Part shown: in pieces, positions 32,933-39,534 of the stretch | How positions within the stretch are numbered: position 1 is the first letter of the stretch | How the letters are laid out: each line of letters starts with the position of its first letter | From: a virus | Virus record (IMG/VR): IMGVR_UViG_3300030090_005761 | Span: 1-42,343 of that record | Strand: one strand, 5' to 3' | DNA: 42,343 bases | Made by a program: the position numbers and the translations under genes | The notes under the pieces: model-generated | Told to the model about the DNA's origin: nothing | The model's input: the letters and a program-made list of their open reading frames with translations, nothing else | Databases searched by the model: none

Positions 32933-34099
32933 TTATGCTGCTTTGCTACTCTCCATCCCCACAAAGACCTGCCAGAGAGAGGTGATCTTCTCCTCGTTGG
33001 ACCCCTCGTTTGTATTTACCTCCTGTAGGGCCGCCTTGGCGTAGCTCTCTGCGGCTCCTTTTCTGGCGAACCATTTGCCAGCGATCTCAACATTGTTTGC
33101 CAATCCTTCAGCAGTGCTGACAGCGGGGCAGGGTCCGAGTTCTGCGAGGATTTGGTCGCATACCTCTGGCTTCCTTTCGACCTTGTTGGCCTTGGGCGGG
33201 AAACCCTCTGCTCCTGATGCGGATAAGATCCAGTAGTATTGGAACTCTCCGACGCGCTCCTTCTCCTTCTTGATGGGTCGGAGGTAGGACTCGAACCAGT
33301 CCCACCCGGCTCGGGTGCTGGCCTGCTCTTGGACGGCGGCAAGCTGTGGCTCTGCGGCTTGCTGGACGGCTTTGCTGGGCTCTGGGACAGCTGCAGAAGG
33401 CTCCTCGTCCTCCTCGGGCGCCGGTGCCTCCACGCCCTGCAGCCACTCCTGTATCTCCACACCCAACGGCTCCCCCGGCATAGCAATCACCCGGTCTGCG
33501 ATGCCACTGTAGCGCGTCTTGCTGATCGTCAGCGTGTGCGTCTGGTCTATGTCACCGACGATGTCGAACTCATACTCCAGGCCGTCCCGCTGCACGGGCT
33601 GCATACCCACCTTGCGTATCTGTGTCTTGCCCCTCTGATCCTTCTCCTGCACATACTCAATCTTGGAGCGTATCGTAGTGATGACATGGCTGGGCGCGGT
33701 GAGGATCGCCTCCACCATAGCGTTGTGCTGGGGCGTGACGTTGCGCCATGCCCCGAACCCGCCACCGTGGGACTTGGAGCGATCCACCTGCTCCAGGGCG
33801 CCGTTCTTGCCGGTCCACGCATGGGACAGGCTGTCGATGATCAGGACGCCGTAGGCATCCGCAGCTGCACGGATCGCATCGACATAGGTCGAGGGGGCGA
33901 AGGTGTCCAGCACCAGCTGGTCGAAGTCGAACTGGTCCGCGTAGATCGCTGCCGACCCCTGCTCGGTATCGATGAAGCCGATCTTACCACCCAGGCCTTT
34001 GGCTACCTTCAGTGCGGTGAGGGTCTTGCCGCTGCCAGCGGGTCCGATGAAGGCGAGGCGCAGCTTGCGTTCGTGCTTGACGGCTTTCTTGAATTGCAT
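32933..34099 (-). CDS. RecA-fold recombination ATPase (Sak4-like)
   Basis: 388 aa. Walker A GPAGSGKT at 19-26, Walker B GVLIIDSLSH with D89, typical of phage Sak4/AAA_24 single-strand-annealing ATPases, which work with SSB in recombination-dependent replication. After about residue 225 there is a Glu/Ala/Pro linker and a further domain (about 265-388) with no recognised match. AAGGAG precedes the ATG. A terminator lies just upstream, so it may need its own start or read-through. Confidence 0.75.
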   Translation of the reverse strand: MQFKKAVKHERKLRLAFIGPAGSGKTLTALKVAKGLGGKIGFIDTEQGSAAIYADQFDFDQLVLDTFAPSTYVDAIRAAADAYGVLIIDSLSHAWTGKNGALEQVDRSKSHGGGFGAWRNVTPQHNAMVEAILTAPSHVITTIRSKIEYVQEKDQRGKTQIRKVGMQPVQRDGLEYEFDIVGDIDQTHTLTISKTRYSGIADRVIAMPGEPLGVEIQEWLQGVEAPAPEEDEEPSAAVPEPSKAVQQAAEPQLAAVQEQASTRAGWDWFESYLRPIKKEKERVGEFQYYWILSASGAEGFPPKANKVERKPEVCDQILAELGPCPAVSTAEGLANNVEIAGKWFARKGAAESYAKAALQEVNTNEGSNEEKITSLWQVFVGMESSKAA

Positions 34100-34116
34100 A
34101 ATGCTCCTTTTTGGGC

Positions 34117-34147
34117 AAAAAAAAGCCCCCTGCCAACTGGCAGAGGG
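34117..34147 (-). terminator. Rho-independent terminator (leftward)
   Basis: On the minus strand CCCTCTGCC, loop AGTT, GGCAGGGGG (9 pairs, one U-G), then C and eight T. It lies in the 75-bp gap between the 103-aa gene and the Sak4-like gene; partial termination or antitermination is implied since the operon continues. Confidence 0.85.
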
Positions 34148-34174
34148 ACGGTGGGTAAAGCTGTTCAGTATGTG

Positions 34175-34486
34175 TTATGCGTCTTCTATGTGTTCTGCAA
34201 AGTGTTCTTCCAATGGACCCGTTTCGTTATGCTTTTCCAGCCAATTCATAGCTTCTTCGGATGACAAGGGACGGATACCTTCACCACCAGTTTGGCTGTT
34301 ACCCACTGATTGTGCATAGGAACTCATTGGACCACCCGATCCCGCTATGAACCACGAGCCCTTGGCCGTCTTGTACAGACTCTCGTTGACCCGACCAAAA
34401 TCTCCTTGGCCTAAGCCGTTCCAGTAGGATGCGACTTCGGTGGCTGTTTCTGTGTCGTATTTTTTCCCTTCGATTATTGCTTCCAT
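34175..34486 (-). CDS. Conserved small phage/plasmid protein
   Basis: 103 aa. Features GKKYDTETATEVASYWN, then LYKTAKGSWFIAG and LSSEEAMNWLEKH, a pattern seen in many small phage and plasmid proteins of unknown role. A GGAACCG-type site precedes the ATG. Confidence 0.65.
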   Translation of the reverse strand: MEAIIEGKKYDTETATEVASYWNGLGQGDFGRVNESLYKTAKGSWFIAGSGGPMSSYAQSVGNSQTGGEGIRPLSSEEAMNWLEKHNETGPLEEHFAEHIEDA

Positions 34487-34495
34487 CGGTTCCTC

Positions 34496-34783
34496 CTACA
34501 GGGACCAGAGATCCTTGGATTCGTTCTTTATCTTCTCGTGTTGCACCTTCGCTACGGCACCTACATCCGTATAGGTATGCTCTTCGAGGTCGCGTTGCGC
34601 CTCATCGAGTGCCTTGCTCAGGCCTCGCTCTTCTCGTATCATCGCTCGCATGAACTCCCGCACCACCTCGCTGGGTGTGGCGTCATTGCGAGTGCAGCAA
34701 CTCTTGAAGCGCTTCCACAGGGTCATTTCGACCCTGATCTGCATTATATGCGCTTTCTTAATGTCTTCATCGGCTTCCGCCAT
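34496..34783 (-). CDS. Ribbon-helix-helix-like DNA-binding protein
   Basis: 95 aa. Residues about 14-48 read as a beta strand plus two helices (MQIRVEMTLWKRFKSC, then ATPSEVVREFMRAMI), the RHH fold of Arc/CopG regulators. A charged helix follows. It is the first gene after a strong leftward promoter with an adjacent inverted repeat, so it may repress that promoter. Confidence 0.6.
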   Translation of the reverse strand: MAEADEDIKKAHIMQIRVEMTLWKRFKSCCTRNDATPSEVVREFMRAMIREERGLSKALDEAQRDLEEHTYTDVGAVAKVQHEKIKNESKDLWSL

Positions 34784-34803
34784 GTATCCCCCTAAATGAT
34801 GCC

Positions 34804-34825
34804 GTCATGAATGTAACGACATGAC
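34804..34825. promoter_or_regulatory. Operator-like inverted repeat at the leftward promoter
   Basis: GTCATG (34804-34809) and CATGAC (34820-34825) lie just downstream of the -10, over the start of transcription. Candidate operator for the RHH protein or the CI-like repressor. Confidence 0.5.
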
Positions 34826-34826
34826 A

Positions 34827-34855
34827 ATGATAGGGCGGAGAATGGCAGGTGTCAA
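34827..34855 (-). promoter_or_regulatory. Strong leftward promoter
   Basis: Minus strand TTGACA (34855-34850), 17-bp spacer, TATCAT (34832-34827). The best sigma70 match in the leftward module; it drives the RHH gene and the downstream unit to 31507. Confidence 0.8.
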
Positions 34856-34869
34856 CATCTTTATGCTAT

Positions 34870-35058
34870 TTACAGCCGCCCCTGTGCATCCAGCGCGAGG
34901 TAGATGGGGCGGATGTCCTGCTGTGGACTCAGTATAATGTATGAGTCGTCCATGAACCATACCCTATACTGTAGCGTCTTCTTGTCGAGGCACTCCAAGC
35001 TATCGACTTCGCGGATGTCGAGGTCGTAGAATTGCCCCAACCGGTCTTCGATCATCAT
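34870..35058 (-). CDS. Unknown small protein
   Basis: 62 aa from the first of two ATGs (35058/35055); ATGA overlap with the stop of the membrane protein upstream. Beta-rich with FMDDSYIILSPQQD. An in-frame opening to 35121 is ignored. Function unknown. Confidence 0.55.
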   Translation of the reverse strand: MMIEDRLGQFYDLDIREVDSLECLDKKTLQYRVWFMDDSYIILSPQQDIRPIYLALDAQGRL

Positions 35059-35207
35059 ATAATATGGTATAGGGTGAGGCCAAGGATGGAGGCCAGCGTA
35101 GCGGCGACATACATACGCCACAGGCGTCGCCGCTGCTCAGACCTATGAAGGTATTGTAGTTCGTCTGCGAATACGTCCTCGTCGGGTGAGTTTATAAGAC
35201 TTCGCAC
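35055..35207 (-). CDS. 50-aa membrane protein, out of frame within the intergenic gap
   Basis: GTG start at 35207 with AGGAG 11 bases upstream. Charged N-terminal 30 residues (SPDEDVFADELQYLHRSEQ), then a membrane helix near the C-terminus (AATLASILGLTLYH). It overlaps the ends of both neighbours, consistent with coupled small genes. No family recognised. Confidence 0.5.
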   Translation of the reverse strand: MRSLINSPDEDVFADELQYLHRSEQRRRLWRMYVAATLASILGLTLYHII

Positions 35208-35451
35208 TATGAGCTGCTCCTATAATTCTGTAGGTGAGTAAGGAAAGTAGCGTCGAAAGGATGGAGGCCGTCAGCACGGTGACTCCACTGGCGCCAAAGA
35301 GCATGGACAGCGCCCAGGTGAAGCCTATGCTGACGCCTATGTTGCCGACCACCGAGCTGGAGGCGAGATGGCGCAGAGGCTTGAGCTTCGCCCCCGCAGC
35401 CATCTCCAGTATCCAGCTGGCTATACCCAATAGCACAGCCGTGAGTAGCAT
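35143..35451 (-). CDS. Small membrane protein, two to three spans
   Basis: 102 aa. Hydrophobic segments at about 2-17, 33-50 and 55-75, then a strongly basic tail (RRGRIRRRTT). Starts on the TAATG junction with the DUF932-like gene. Topology would place the basic tail inside. Possible superinfection-exclusion or holin-like role, by analogy only. Confidence 0.6.
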   Translation of the reverse strand: MLLTAVLLGIASWILEMAAGAKLKPLRHLASSSVVGNIGVSIGFTWALSMLFGASGVTVLTASILSTLLSLLTYRIIGAAHSAKSYKLTRRGRIRRRTTIPS

Positions 35452-36386
35452 TATTCCCCAAGGATCTCTTGGATCGCTTCAGCTACCTGGGTGCGATTCT
35501 CCTGCACCGTGTAGTCCAGTGCCGATGACGCGAACTGATGCAAGCTCGCGTGCTTGGGCAGCTGGTCCTGCGGCTTGAGGGATTTGAAGTCGAAGGTGAA
35601 GCTGTTATACCAGCTCCACAGGGTGCGGTTGCCTCCCTCGTATTCGTGCAGCGGCTCCTCCCAGTACTTCTGCACCGACTTCCACTCCTTATCGGTTGTC
35701 AGGATGCGACGGGCTGACGACTTATCCTTGCCAGTGTGGGCGCGAAGCATACCCATAAGAGCGTAGCCATCGTCTTCGGTCAGCTCCTTGCCGACCATAT
35801 TGTCCCTCGAGGCTCGCATATCATCCCATGTGTCCGATGCCCGGTGCATCTTGAGGATGATCTGATCGTTGAGATACTCGGTGACGTTGCCCGTATGCCG
35901 GTGGTGGATGGTGACCTCACCGTTGATAGCGGTGTTGTCGCAGTTGAAGACGCGAGCGCCCAAGGCCAGCGCACAGCGCATCGACTTGTCGTAGCTGTTG
36001 CGCCCGGCCAAGGCCAGCGCCATCTCTGTGTCACCGTTGCGGTAGCTGTGGACGAAGAACATCCGCGCTCCCTCGTGGCTGGTGACATACCGCTGCCCAT
36101 CCAACTGAAACCCCTTGGGGGCCATGATGCTGTCAGCGTGCTTGTAGAGCGACTCGACAAAGTCGACGTGCCCTACCGGCGTGTAGCTGTCCGTCTTCTC
36201 CGGCAGCGGGATCTGCCCCAGGTCGTCGTAGGCACACTCGACACCGCCAGCATGGGACATCATAACGCTGTTGCCGATGTCTTTGCCAGCGACCTTGAGG
36301 CGACCCTGGCTGTCGGTGGGAATGACAATCTCGTCGCCCAGCTCGGGCTCATATATCGTCTGAGGTTCTGCAATGGCTTCCGTCAT
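35451..36386 (-). CDS. DUF932-like phage/plasmid protein
   Basis: 311 aa. Recognisable order: SHEGARMFFVHSYRNGD (about 103-119), then GRNSYDKSMRCALALGARVFNCDN-like segment around residues 128-150, and IHHRHTGNV. This suits DUF932 proteins common on phages and plasmids, whose molecular role is unsettled; DNA metabolism is suspected. GGAGGATCAC precedes the ATG. Confidence 0.65.
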   Translation of the reverse strand: MTEAIAEPQTIYEPELGDEIVIPTDSQGRLKVAGKDIGNSVMMSHAGGVECAYDDLGQIPLPEKTDSYTPVGHVDFVESLYKHADSIMAPKGFQLDGQRYVTSHEGARMFFVHSYRNGDTEMALALAGRNSYDKSMRCALALGARVFNCDNTAINGEVTIHHRHTGNVTEYLNDQIILKMHRASDTWDDMRASRDNMVGKELTEDDGYALMGMLRAHTGKDKSSARRILTTDKEWKSVQKYWEEPLHEYEGGNRTLWSWYNSFTFDFKSLKPQDQLPKHASLHQFASSALDYTVQENRTQVAEAIQEILGE

Positions 36387-36395
36387 GTGATCCTC

Positions 36396-36650
36396 CTATG
36401 GATCGAGGTGTGGTTCGTAGGTTAATGCCTGCTCCTTCATTGCCTCGTAGTCTTTCTCCGATAGCAAATGGGTCAGGTCGGTGGATCCATTCAATACGTG
36501 ATTTCTGCCGAGTATAGACATGTGGATCACCTCCGCAGGCTCTGCAGGAGACTCCATTGTGGTAGAGATGCTGGTGCCGATGTCGGCATAGACGGTGACG
36601 TCCAGCTCTATGGTGGTGCGAAACTGCTTGGTAATGAAGCCGATCTTCAT
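36396..36650 (-). CDS. Unknown small protein
   Basis: 84 aa from ATG 36650 (MKIGFITKQFRTTIELDV). AGGAG lies upstream and the ATG overlaps the previous stop. Beta-rich N-terminus, helical end. No family recognised. Confidence 0.6.
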   Translation of the reverse strand: MKIGFITKQFRTTIELDVTVYADIGTSISTTMESPAEPAEVIHMSILGRNHVLNGSTDLTHLLSEKDYEAMKEQALTYEPHLDP

Positions 36651-36946
36651 GCAGCTATCTCCTCTCTGGCTATGCAGGCGCCGGAACACACCTGCTTCAC
36701 CTCATCTCCCCACACGTAGTGCCAAGCCTCACCGACCTGCCACAGGGTGACACTGTCCCAAATCAACTCGCGGAAACGGGCTGTAGGGGTGCCCGCTTCC
36801 ACGAGCTGGCGCGCGTGGTCAGTGAGGACGTGCGCGTCTTTGCTCTGGACCTCCTCGGCCGGGGCATCGTAGAACTGATCGAAGACGGCTATGCTGCCCG
36901 TTTCGTAGTGCTCGATGCCCCGGTCGATGTCTTCGAAGTTGCTCAT
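36647..36946 (-). CDS. Unknown small protein
   Basis: 99 aa, acidic, with a Trp-rich segment (LWQVGEAWHYVWGDE) and a nearby Cys pair. ATGA-coupled on both sides. Function unknown. Confidence 0.6.
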   Translation of the reverse strand: MSNFEDIDRGIEHYETGSIAVFDQFYDAPAEEVQSKDAHVLTDHARQLVEAGTPTARFRELIWDSVTLWQVGEAWHYVWGDEVKQVCSGACIAREEIAA

Positions 36947-37119
36947 GCGCTGCGCCTTTCCTCGTGATAGGTCTCGAAGGTGTTGACGACCTTGCGGAGA
37001 TTATGCACCTCCTCCTCAGCATGGCGAAGGCGTTGCTCCAGACGCTTGATCTGCTTCTCGTAGCTGTCGATGACGATACGAGTCGTAGCACACTGGACGG
37101 CCTGACTATGTGCGCTCAT
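36943..37119 (-). CDS. Small coiled-coil protein
   Basis: 58 aa (start MSAHSQAVQC). Residues about 18-50 are a heptad-patterned helix (EKQIKRLEQRLRHAEEEVHN). Overlaps the neighbours by 14 and 4 bp. Possibly an accessory subunit for a neighbour. Confidence 0.6.
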   Translation of the reverse strand: MSAHSQAVQCATTRIVIDSYEKQIKRLEQRLRHAEEEVHNLRKVVNTFETYHEERRSA

Positions 37120-37363
37120 TGAGCTTGCTCCTCAAGGTTTTGAGGGCCTCCGTGGCGGTGTTGGTAGCACCGAGCAAGCTGTCGATGACGCCAGTGACGA
37201 TCTGGGTGGATGGAGGTTCAGGTGCGTCGATGTTGGCCCATGTGCGAGGGACTGTTATCCTTACAAAATTGCCGTGCCTTTGCATATCGCAGTAAATCTC
37301 TTCGCCCTCGGCGTCTACAACTCGTATGTGCCGGGGAAAATCAGCCATGTCTATGAGAGCCAT
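37106..37363 (-). CDS. Unknown small protein
   Basis: 85 aa. N-terminal beta part, then a helical C-terminus (DSLLGATNTATEALKTL). GGAGGATACAG precedes the ATG at 37363. Follows a terminator, so it starts a new unit or needs read-through. No family recognised. Confidence 0.6.
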   Translation of the reverse strand: MALIDMADFPRHIRVVDAEGEEIYCDMQRHGNFVRITVPRTWANIDAPEPPSTQIVTGVIDSLLGATNTATEALKTLRSKLNERT

Positions 37364-37380
37364 CTGTATCCTCCTCAGAA

Positions 37381-37421
37381 AAAGATTAAGCCGCAGCAGG
37401 GCTCCCCTTCCCCGCTGCGGC
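37381..37421 (-). terminator. Rho-independent terminator (leftward)
   Basis: Minus strand GCCGCAGC (37421-37414), 16-nt loop, GCTGCGGC (37397-37390), then TTAATCTTTTT. It lies between ssb and the 85-aa gene. Confidence 0.8.
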
Positions 37422-37500
37422 TCTTGTGCACCCGGACGATCCGGGACGGCGGACTCCCTTTCAGCGCATTACGCTGACCCACCTGCACAATATCTCCCCA

Positions 37501-37902
37501 CTATACGGGGGCAAACTCGTCCTCAACCTCGAACTCCTGGGTGTTGAACGAGGTGTCCTGCTGCCTGCTGCTCCCGCTTTCACTCTTGGGCGTCAACAGG
37601 TTGAACTCGTTGGCAATCACCTCGCTGGTGTAGCGTTTCTGGCCGCTCTGGTCTTCCCACTGGCGGGTAGTCATGCGGCCGATGACGTTGCACATGTCGC
37701 CCTTCTTCAGGTACTGGGCCGCTACCTCGGCCTGTTTCTGGAAGAGGACCACGTTGTGCCAGTCGGTCTGTTCCTGGCGCTCCTCGCCGCTACCCCGGAA
37801 GTGCTTCGTAGCAACACGAAGGTTGCATACGGCTTTGCCGCTGGTGGTGTATTTCAACTCCGGATCTACCCCACAGCGTCCGTTCAACATGGCGATGTTC
37901 AT
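37501..37902 (-). CDS. ssb: Single-stranded DNA-binding protein
   Basis: 133 aa. OB-fold SSB: MNIAMLNGRCGVDPELKYT start, CNLRVAT, WHNVVLFQKQAEVAAQYLKKG, GRMTTRQWED; then a Ser/Gln linker and an acidic tail (FEVEDEFAPV) lacking the terminal Ile-Pro-Phe of bacterial SSB. Protects single-stranded DNA and probably serves the Sak4-like ATPase. Starts on ATGA overlap with the zinc-finger gene. The longer frame up to 38148 is an artefact. Confidence 0.9.
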   Translation of the reverse strand: MNIAMLNGRCGVDPELKYTTSGKAVCNLRVATKHFRGSGEERQEQTDWHNVVLFQKQAEVAAQYLKKGDMCNVIGRMTTRQWEDQSGQKRYTSEVIANEFNLLTPKSESGSSRQQDTSFNTQEFEVEDEFAPV

Positions 37903-38078
37903 GACTTTTTCCCTTTCTTGAGGGTTATGATGGCGCCCTTGCGCGCCTTGGTGGCACAGGATGTGCACAGGTTTCCATTGATGGGCATGTTTATGAGTCG
38001 CTGGCAGCCTTTGGCTTTGCACATGCGCTCGTATACAGGCCCTTTCGCGTCCGATGTCTCTATTCGCAGCACTGCCAT
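37899..38078 (-). CDS. Small zinc-finger-like protein
   Basis: 59 aa. Cys20-x4-Cys25 and Cys38-x2-Cys41 suggest a zinc finger; ends in a Lys-rich tail (LKKGKKS). ATGA overlap with ssb. Its start lies inside the end of the winged-helix gene. Likely nucleic-acid binding; no family. Confidence 0.6.
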   Translation of the reverse strand: MAVLRIETSDAKGPVYERMCKAKGCQRLINMPINGNLCTSCATKARKGAIITLKKGKKS

Positions 38079-38431
38079 ACGATAGCTCTCTTGCCGCTCG
38101 TCTTGTTACGCCGTTTCTCCCCACTGTCTGTGATGAGGTTGCGGGCACGCAGCTCGCTGAAGCGTGGCTGGATGGTTGGCACGGTCAGGCCCAGCGTTTC
38201 GGCCGCCTCATGCACGGTGGAGGGATACTCCTGCAGTAGCCGCAGCACCTTGCCGCGCAGGGCCGGGACCCGATCCGCGATGTCGGCAGCGGCCTCGATG
38301 CTGGTGAGGTCGGGTGTAGCGGCAGGCCCCGCAGGATACGAGGGTTCAGCGACCTCCGATGTCAGACGGAACGTCGAAGGCGGGCTTGGGCGAGTCGAAG
38401 CGTAGGGGTTTTCGTGAACGGTCTTTGGCAT
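38060..38431 (-). CDS. Winged-helix DNA-binding protein
   Basis: 123 aa. N-terminal 45 residues disordered; then a winged HTH (about 57-118) with LRGKVLRLLQEYPSTVHEAA, IQPRFSELRARNLI and DSGEKRRNKTSGKRAI, the pattern of MarR-like phage regulators. AAGGAG precedes the ATG. Probably controls the operon or replication. Confidence 0.7.
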   Translation of the reverse strand: MPKTVHENPYASTRPSPPSTFRLTSEVAEPSYPAGPAATPDLTSIEAAADIADRVPALRGKVLRLLQEYPSTVHEAAETLGLTVPTIQPRFSELRARNLITDSGEKRRNKTSGKRAIVWQCCE

Positions 38432-38525
38432 GGTGCATCTCCTTCAAGGTTTGGTTGATGGCAAATAGGGCGTGGCTAATCATGTGTAGCGTTTCAAGCA
38501 GCTTTTTCTCCTCGCTTGTCTTCAT
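38346..38525 (-). CDS. Small helical protein overlapping the winged-helix gene
   Basis: 59 aa (MKTSEEKKLLETLHMISH start). AAGGAG sits 7 bases before the ATG at 38525. Its last ~28 codons share 86 bp out of frame with the winged-helix gene, an unusually long overlap. Both have good ribosome binding sites. One may be dispensable. Confidence 0.5.
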   Translation of the reverse strand: MKTSEEKKLLETLHMISHALFAINQTLKEMHHAKDRSRKPLRFDSPKPAFDVPSDIGGR

Positions 38526-38790
38526 GCTCTTTCTCCTTGCGCTTGGCCCAGTAGGCCCTGCGTTCGCGTTGCTGTTCTGCGCGTTGCTCGGCTGCGATGG
38601 CGGCCTTGCTCGGTGGTCTCAGCACGAGATTGCTACCCCAATCGTGATCCCCACTGGGTAGACGCAGGTTGATGGTGATCGTGTGGCCAGCGGCCAGCTC
38701 CTCGATGATGTATTGCTCGTTCAGGTTGAGGCCAAAGCGTTCTAGTGAGGCGAGGACCTCGCTCGGTTTCTTGACTTCGATGACAGGCAT
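38494..38790 (-). CDS. Unknown small protein
   Basis: 98 aa. N-terminal compact part (PSEVLASLERFGLNLNEQYI) and a very charged helical tail (QQRERRAYWAKRKEKEHED). Weak ribosome binding site. Overlaps the next gene by 32 bp. Function unknown. Confidence 0.6.
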   Translation of the reverse strand: MPVIEVKKPSEVLASLERFGLNLNEQYIIEELAAGHTITINLRLPSGDHDWGSNLVLRPPSKAAIAAEQRAEQQRERRAYWAKRKEKEHEDKRGEKAA

Positions 38791-39058
38791 ACGAATCCCT
38801 TTCGCGCATACGAGTGCTCCTGGCGGTCGGCGTCCGTTGGGGGCGGGGAGCGCTCGGTGTCCCCCCTGGCTTTATGTTTGGGGTGTGGTGCTGTTCGGGG
38901 TGGTGCGGGGTTTCTTTGGGGTGGCGCCGGCCGCAGGCGCGAAGCGGGTTGGCCACGGGAAAGCGGTCGGCGTGGTGGAGCGACGCTCGTTGGTGAGCGC
39001 CGCTCCCGCACGCCAGGCGTCAGGCTTTCGCCTCGGAAACGCCTGGGTTTGAGTGTGC
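38791..39058 (-). ncRNA. Hairpin-rich stretch downstream of the tRNA-like gene
   Basis: No gene with a ribosome binding site. On the minus strand: a stem CCAGGCGT/ACGCCTGG enclosing AGGC-GAAA-GCCT (39013-39046); a 12-pair stem GGAGCGGCGCTC/GAGCGTCGCTCC (38977-39006) whose one mismatch is G-U only in minus-strand RNA; and GCGCC/GGCGC (38924-38940). This suggests a structured RNA continuing from the tRNA-like element. Confidence 0.5.
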
Positions 39059-39153
39059 TACCTTGGGTGGGATTCGAACCCACATTCAGCCTTTCAACAG
39101 ATTTGCATGCAATCTGCATCCCCGGCTTTGTCTTTCCATTAGACGACCAAGGT
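39059..39153 (-). tRNA. tRNA-like gene with extended anticodon arm (identity unclear; Cys GCA possible)
   Basis: 95 nt. Acceptor ACCTTGG/CCAAGGT (7 perfect pairs), D-arm GTCT/AGAC, T-arm GTGGG-TTCGAAT-CCCAC and discriminator A are all canonical; CCA is not encoded (GCA follows). The anticodon region is abnormal: AGCC/GGCT, an internal loop, then a 7-pair stem GCAGATT/AATCTGT with loop GCATGCA. It lacks T33 in that fold; read with a larger loop, GCA (Cys) is possible and TGCA appears duplicated. Could be a defective or intron-like tRNA, or a true tRNA mimic. It starts 15 bp after the 52-aa gene. Confidence 0.7.
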
Positions 39154-39167
39154 TTTAATGGCACCCC

Positions 39168-39326
39168 TTATGCCGTGGCCTCCTTCGTGCTCTGGAAGAA
39201 GCGGTCGAGGAGTTTATAGCGGGCGAAGAGCATCCCTCCGGTGATGGCAATGGTGAGCCAGCCGGGTAGCAGGGCGGCACAAAGGGCGATGTGCATGGCA
39301 GAAGCGAGGTAAATGAGCGTTTTCAT
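39168..39326 (-). CDS. Micro-membrane protein 4 (52 aa)
   Basis: MKTLIYLASAMHIALCAALL then a second hydrophobic stretch (WLTIAITGGMLFA) and a charged tail: two spans in 52 residues. ATG overlaps the previous stop (ATGA). Last of four tandem micro-membrane genes, just before the tRNA-like gene. No family. Confidence 0.6.
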   Translation of the reverse strand: MKTLIYLASAMHIALCAALLPGWLTIAITGGMLFARYKLLDRFFQSTKEATA

Positions 39327-39418
39327 TTGGAGTCTCCACTGAGGTTTTCGATGGTGCGTTGGAATGCTTTCGGTCGGGTAACTGCATAGGCAATGACTAA
39401 CAGCAGGATTAGCTCCAT
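39323..39418 (-). CDS. Micro-membrane protein 3 (31 aa)
   Basis: MELILLLVIAYAVTRPK: one short hydrophobic segment then a polar tail. GGAGGAG lies upstream within the previous gene. ATGA-coupled to the 52-aa gene. Confidence 0.55.
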   Translation of the reverse strand: MELILLLVIAYAVTRPKAFQRTIENLSGDSK

Positions 39419-39534
39419 TTGTGGCGACTCCTCCGCCATTTGTGGCGGCGTTCGAGGTAGCGACTCAGGTAGTAGCTGGCAATGATGGCGATGTATGGGC
39501 TGGCTTCTAAGAGCGCTTCTATCCAGCCGTTCAT
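39409..39534 (-). CDS. Micro-membrane protein 2 (41 aa)
   Basis: MNGWIEALLEASPYIAIIAS, then a strongly basic tail (RHKWRRSRHKWS). A possible single span with positive inside end. Starts on ATGA overlap. Confidence 0.55.
   Translation of the reverse strand: MNGWIEALLEASPYIAIIASYYLSRYLERRHKWRRSRHKWS

Noticed and set aside
33239-34264. 341-aa + strand frame
   Set aside because: Complement of the Sak4-like gene, which has clear Walker motifs on the other strand.
35736-36425. 229-aa + strand frame
   Set aside because: Shadow of the DUF932-like gene.
37375-37488. 37-aa minus strand frame from GTG 37488
   Set aside because: It has a GGGGAG element but runs through both arms of the ssb terminator, and its composition (ending CCGLIFF) looks incidental. 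Left out, though translation cannot be excluded.
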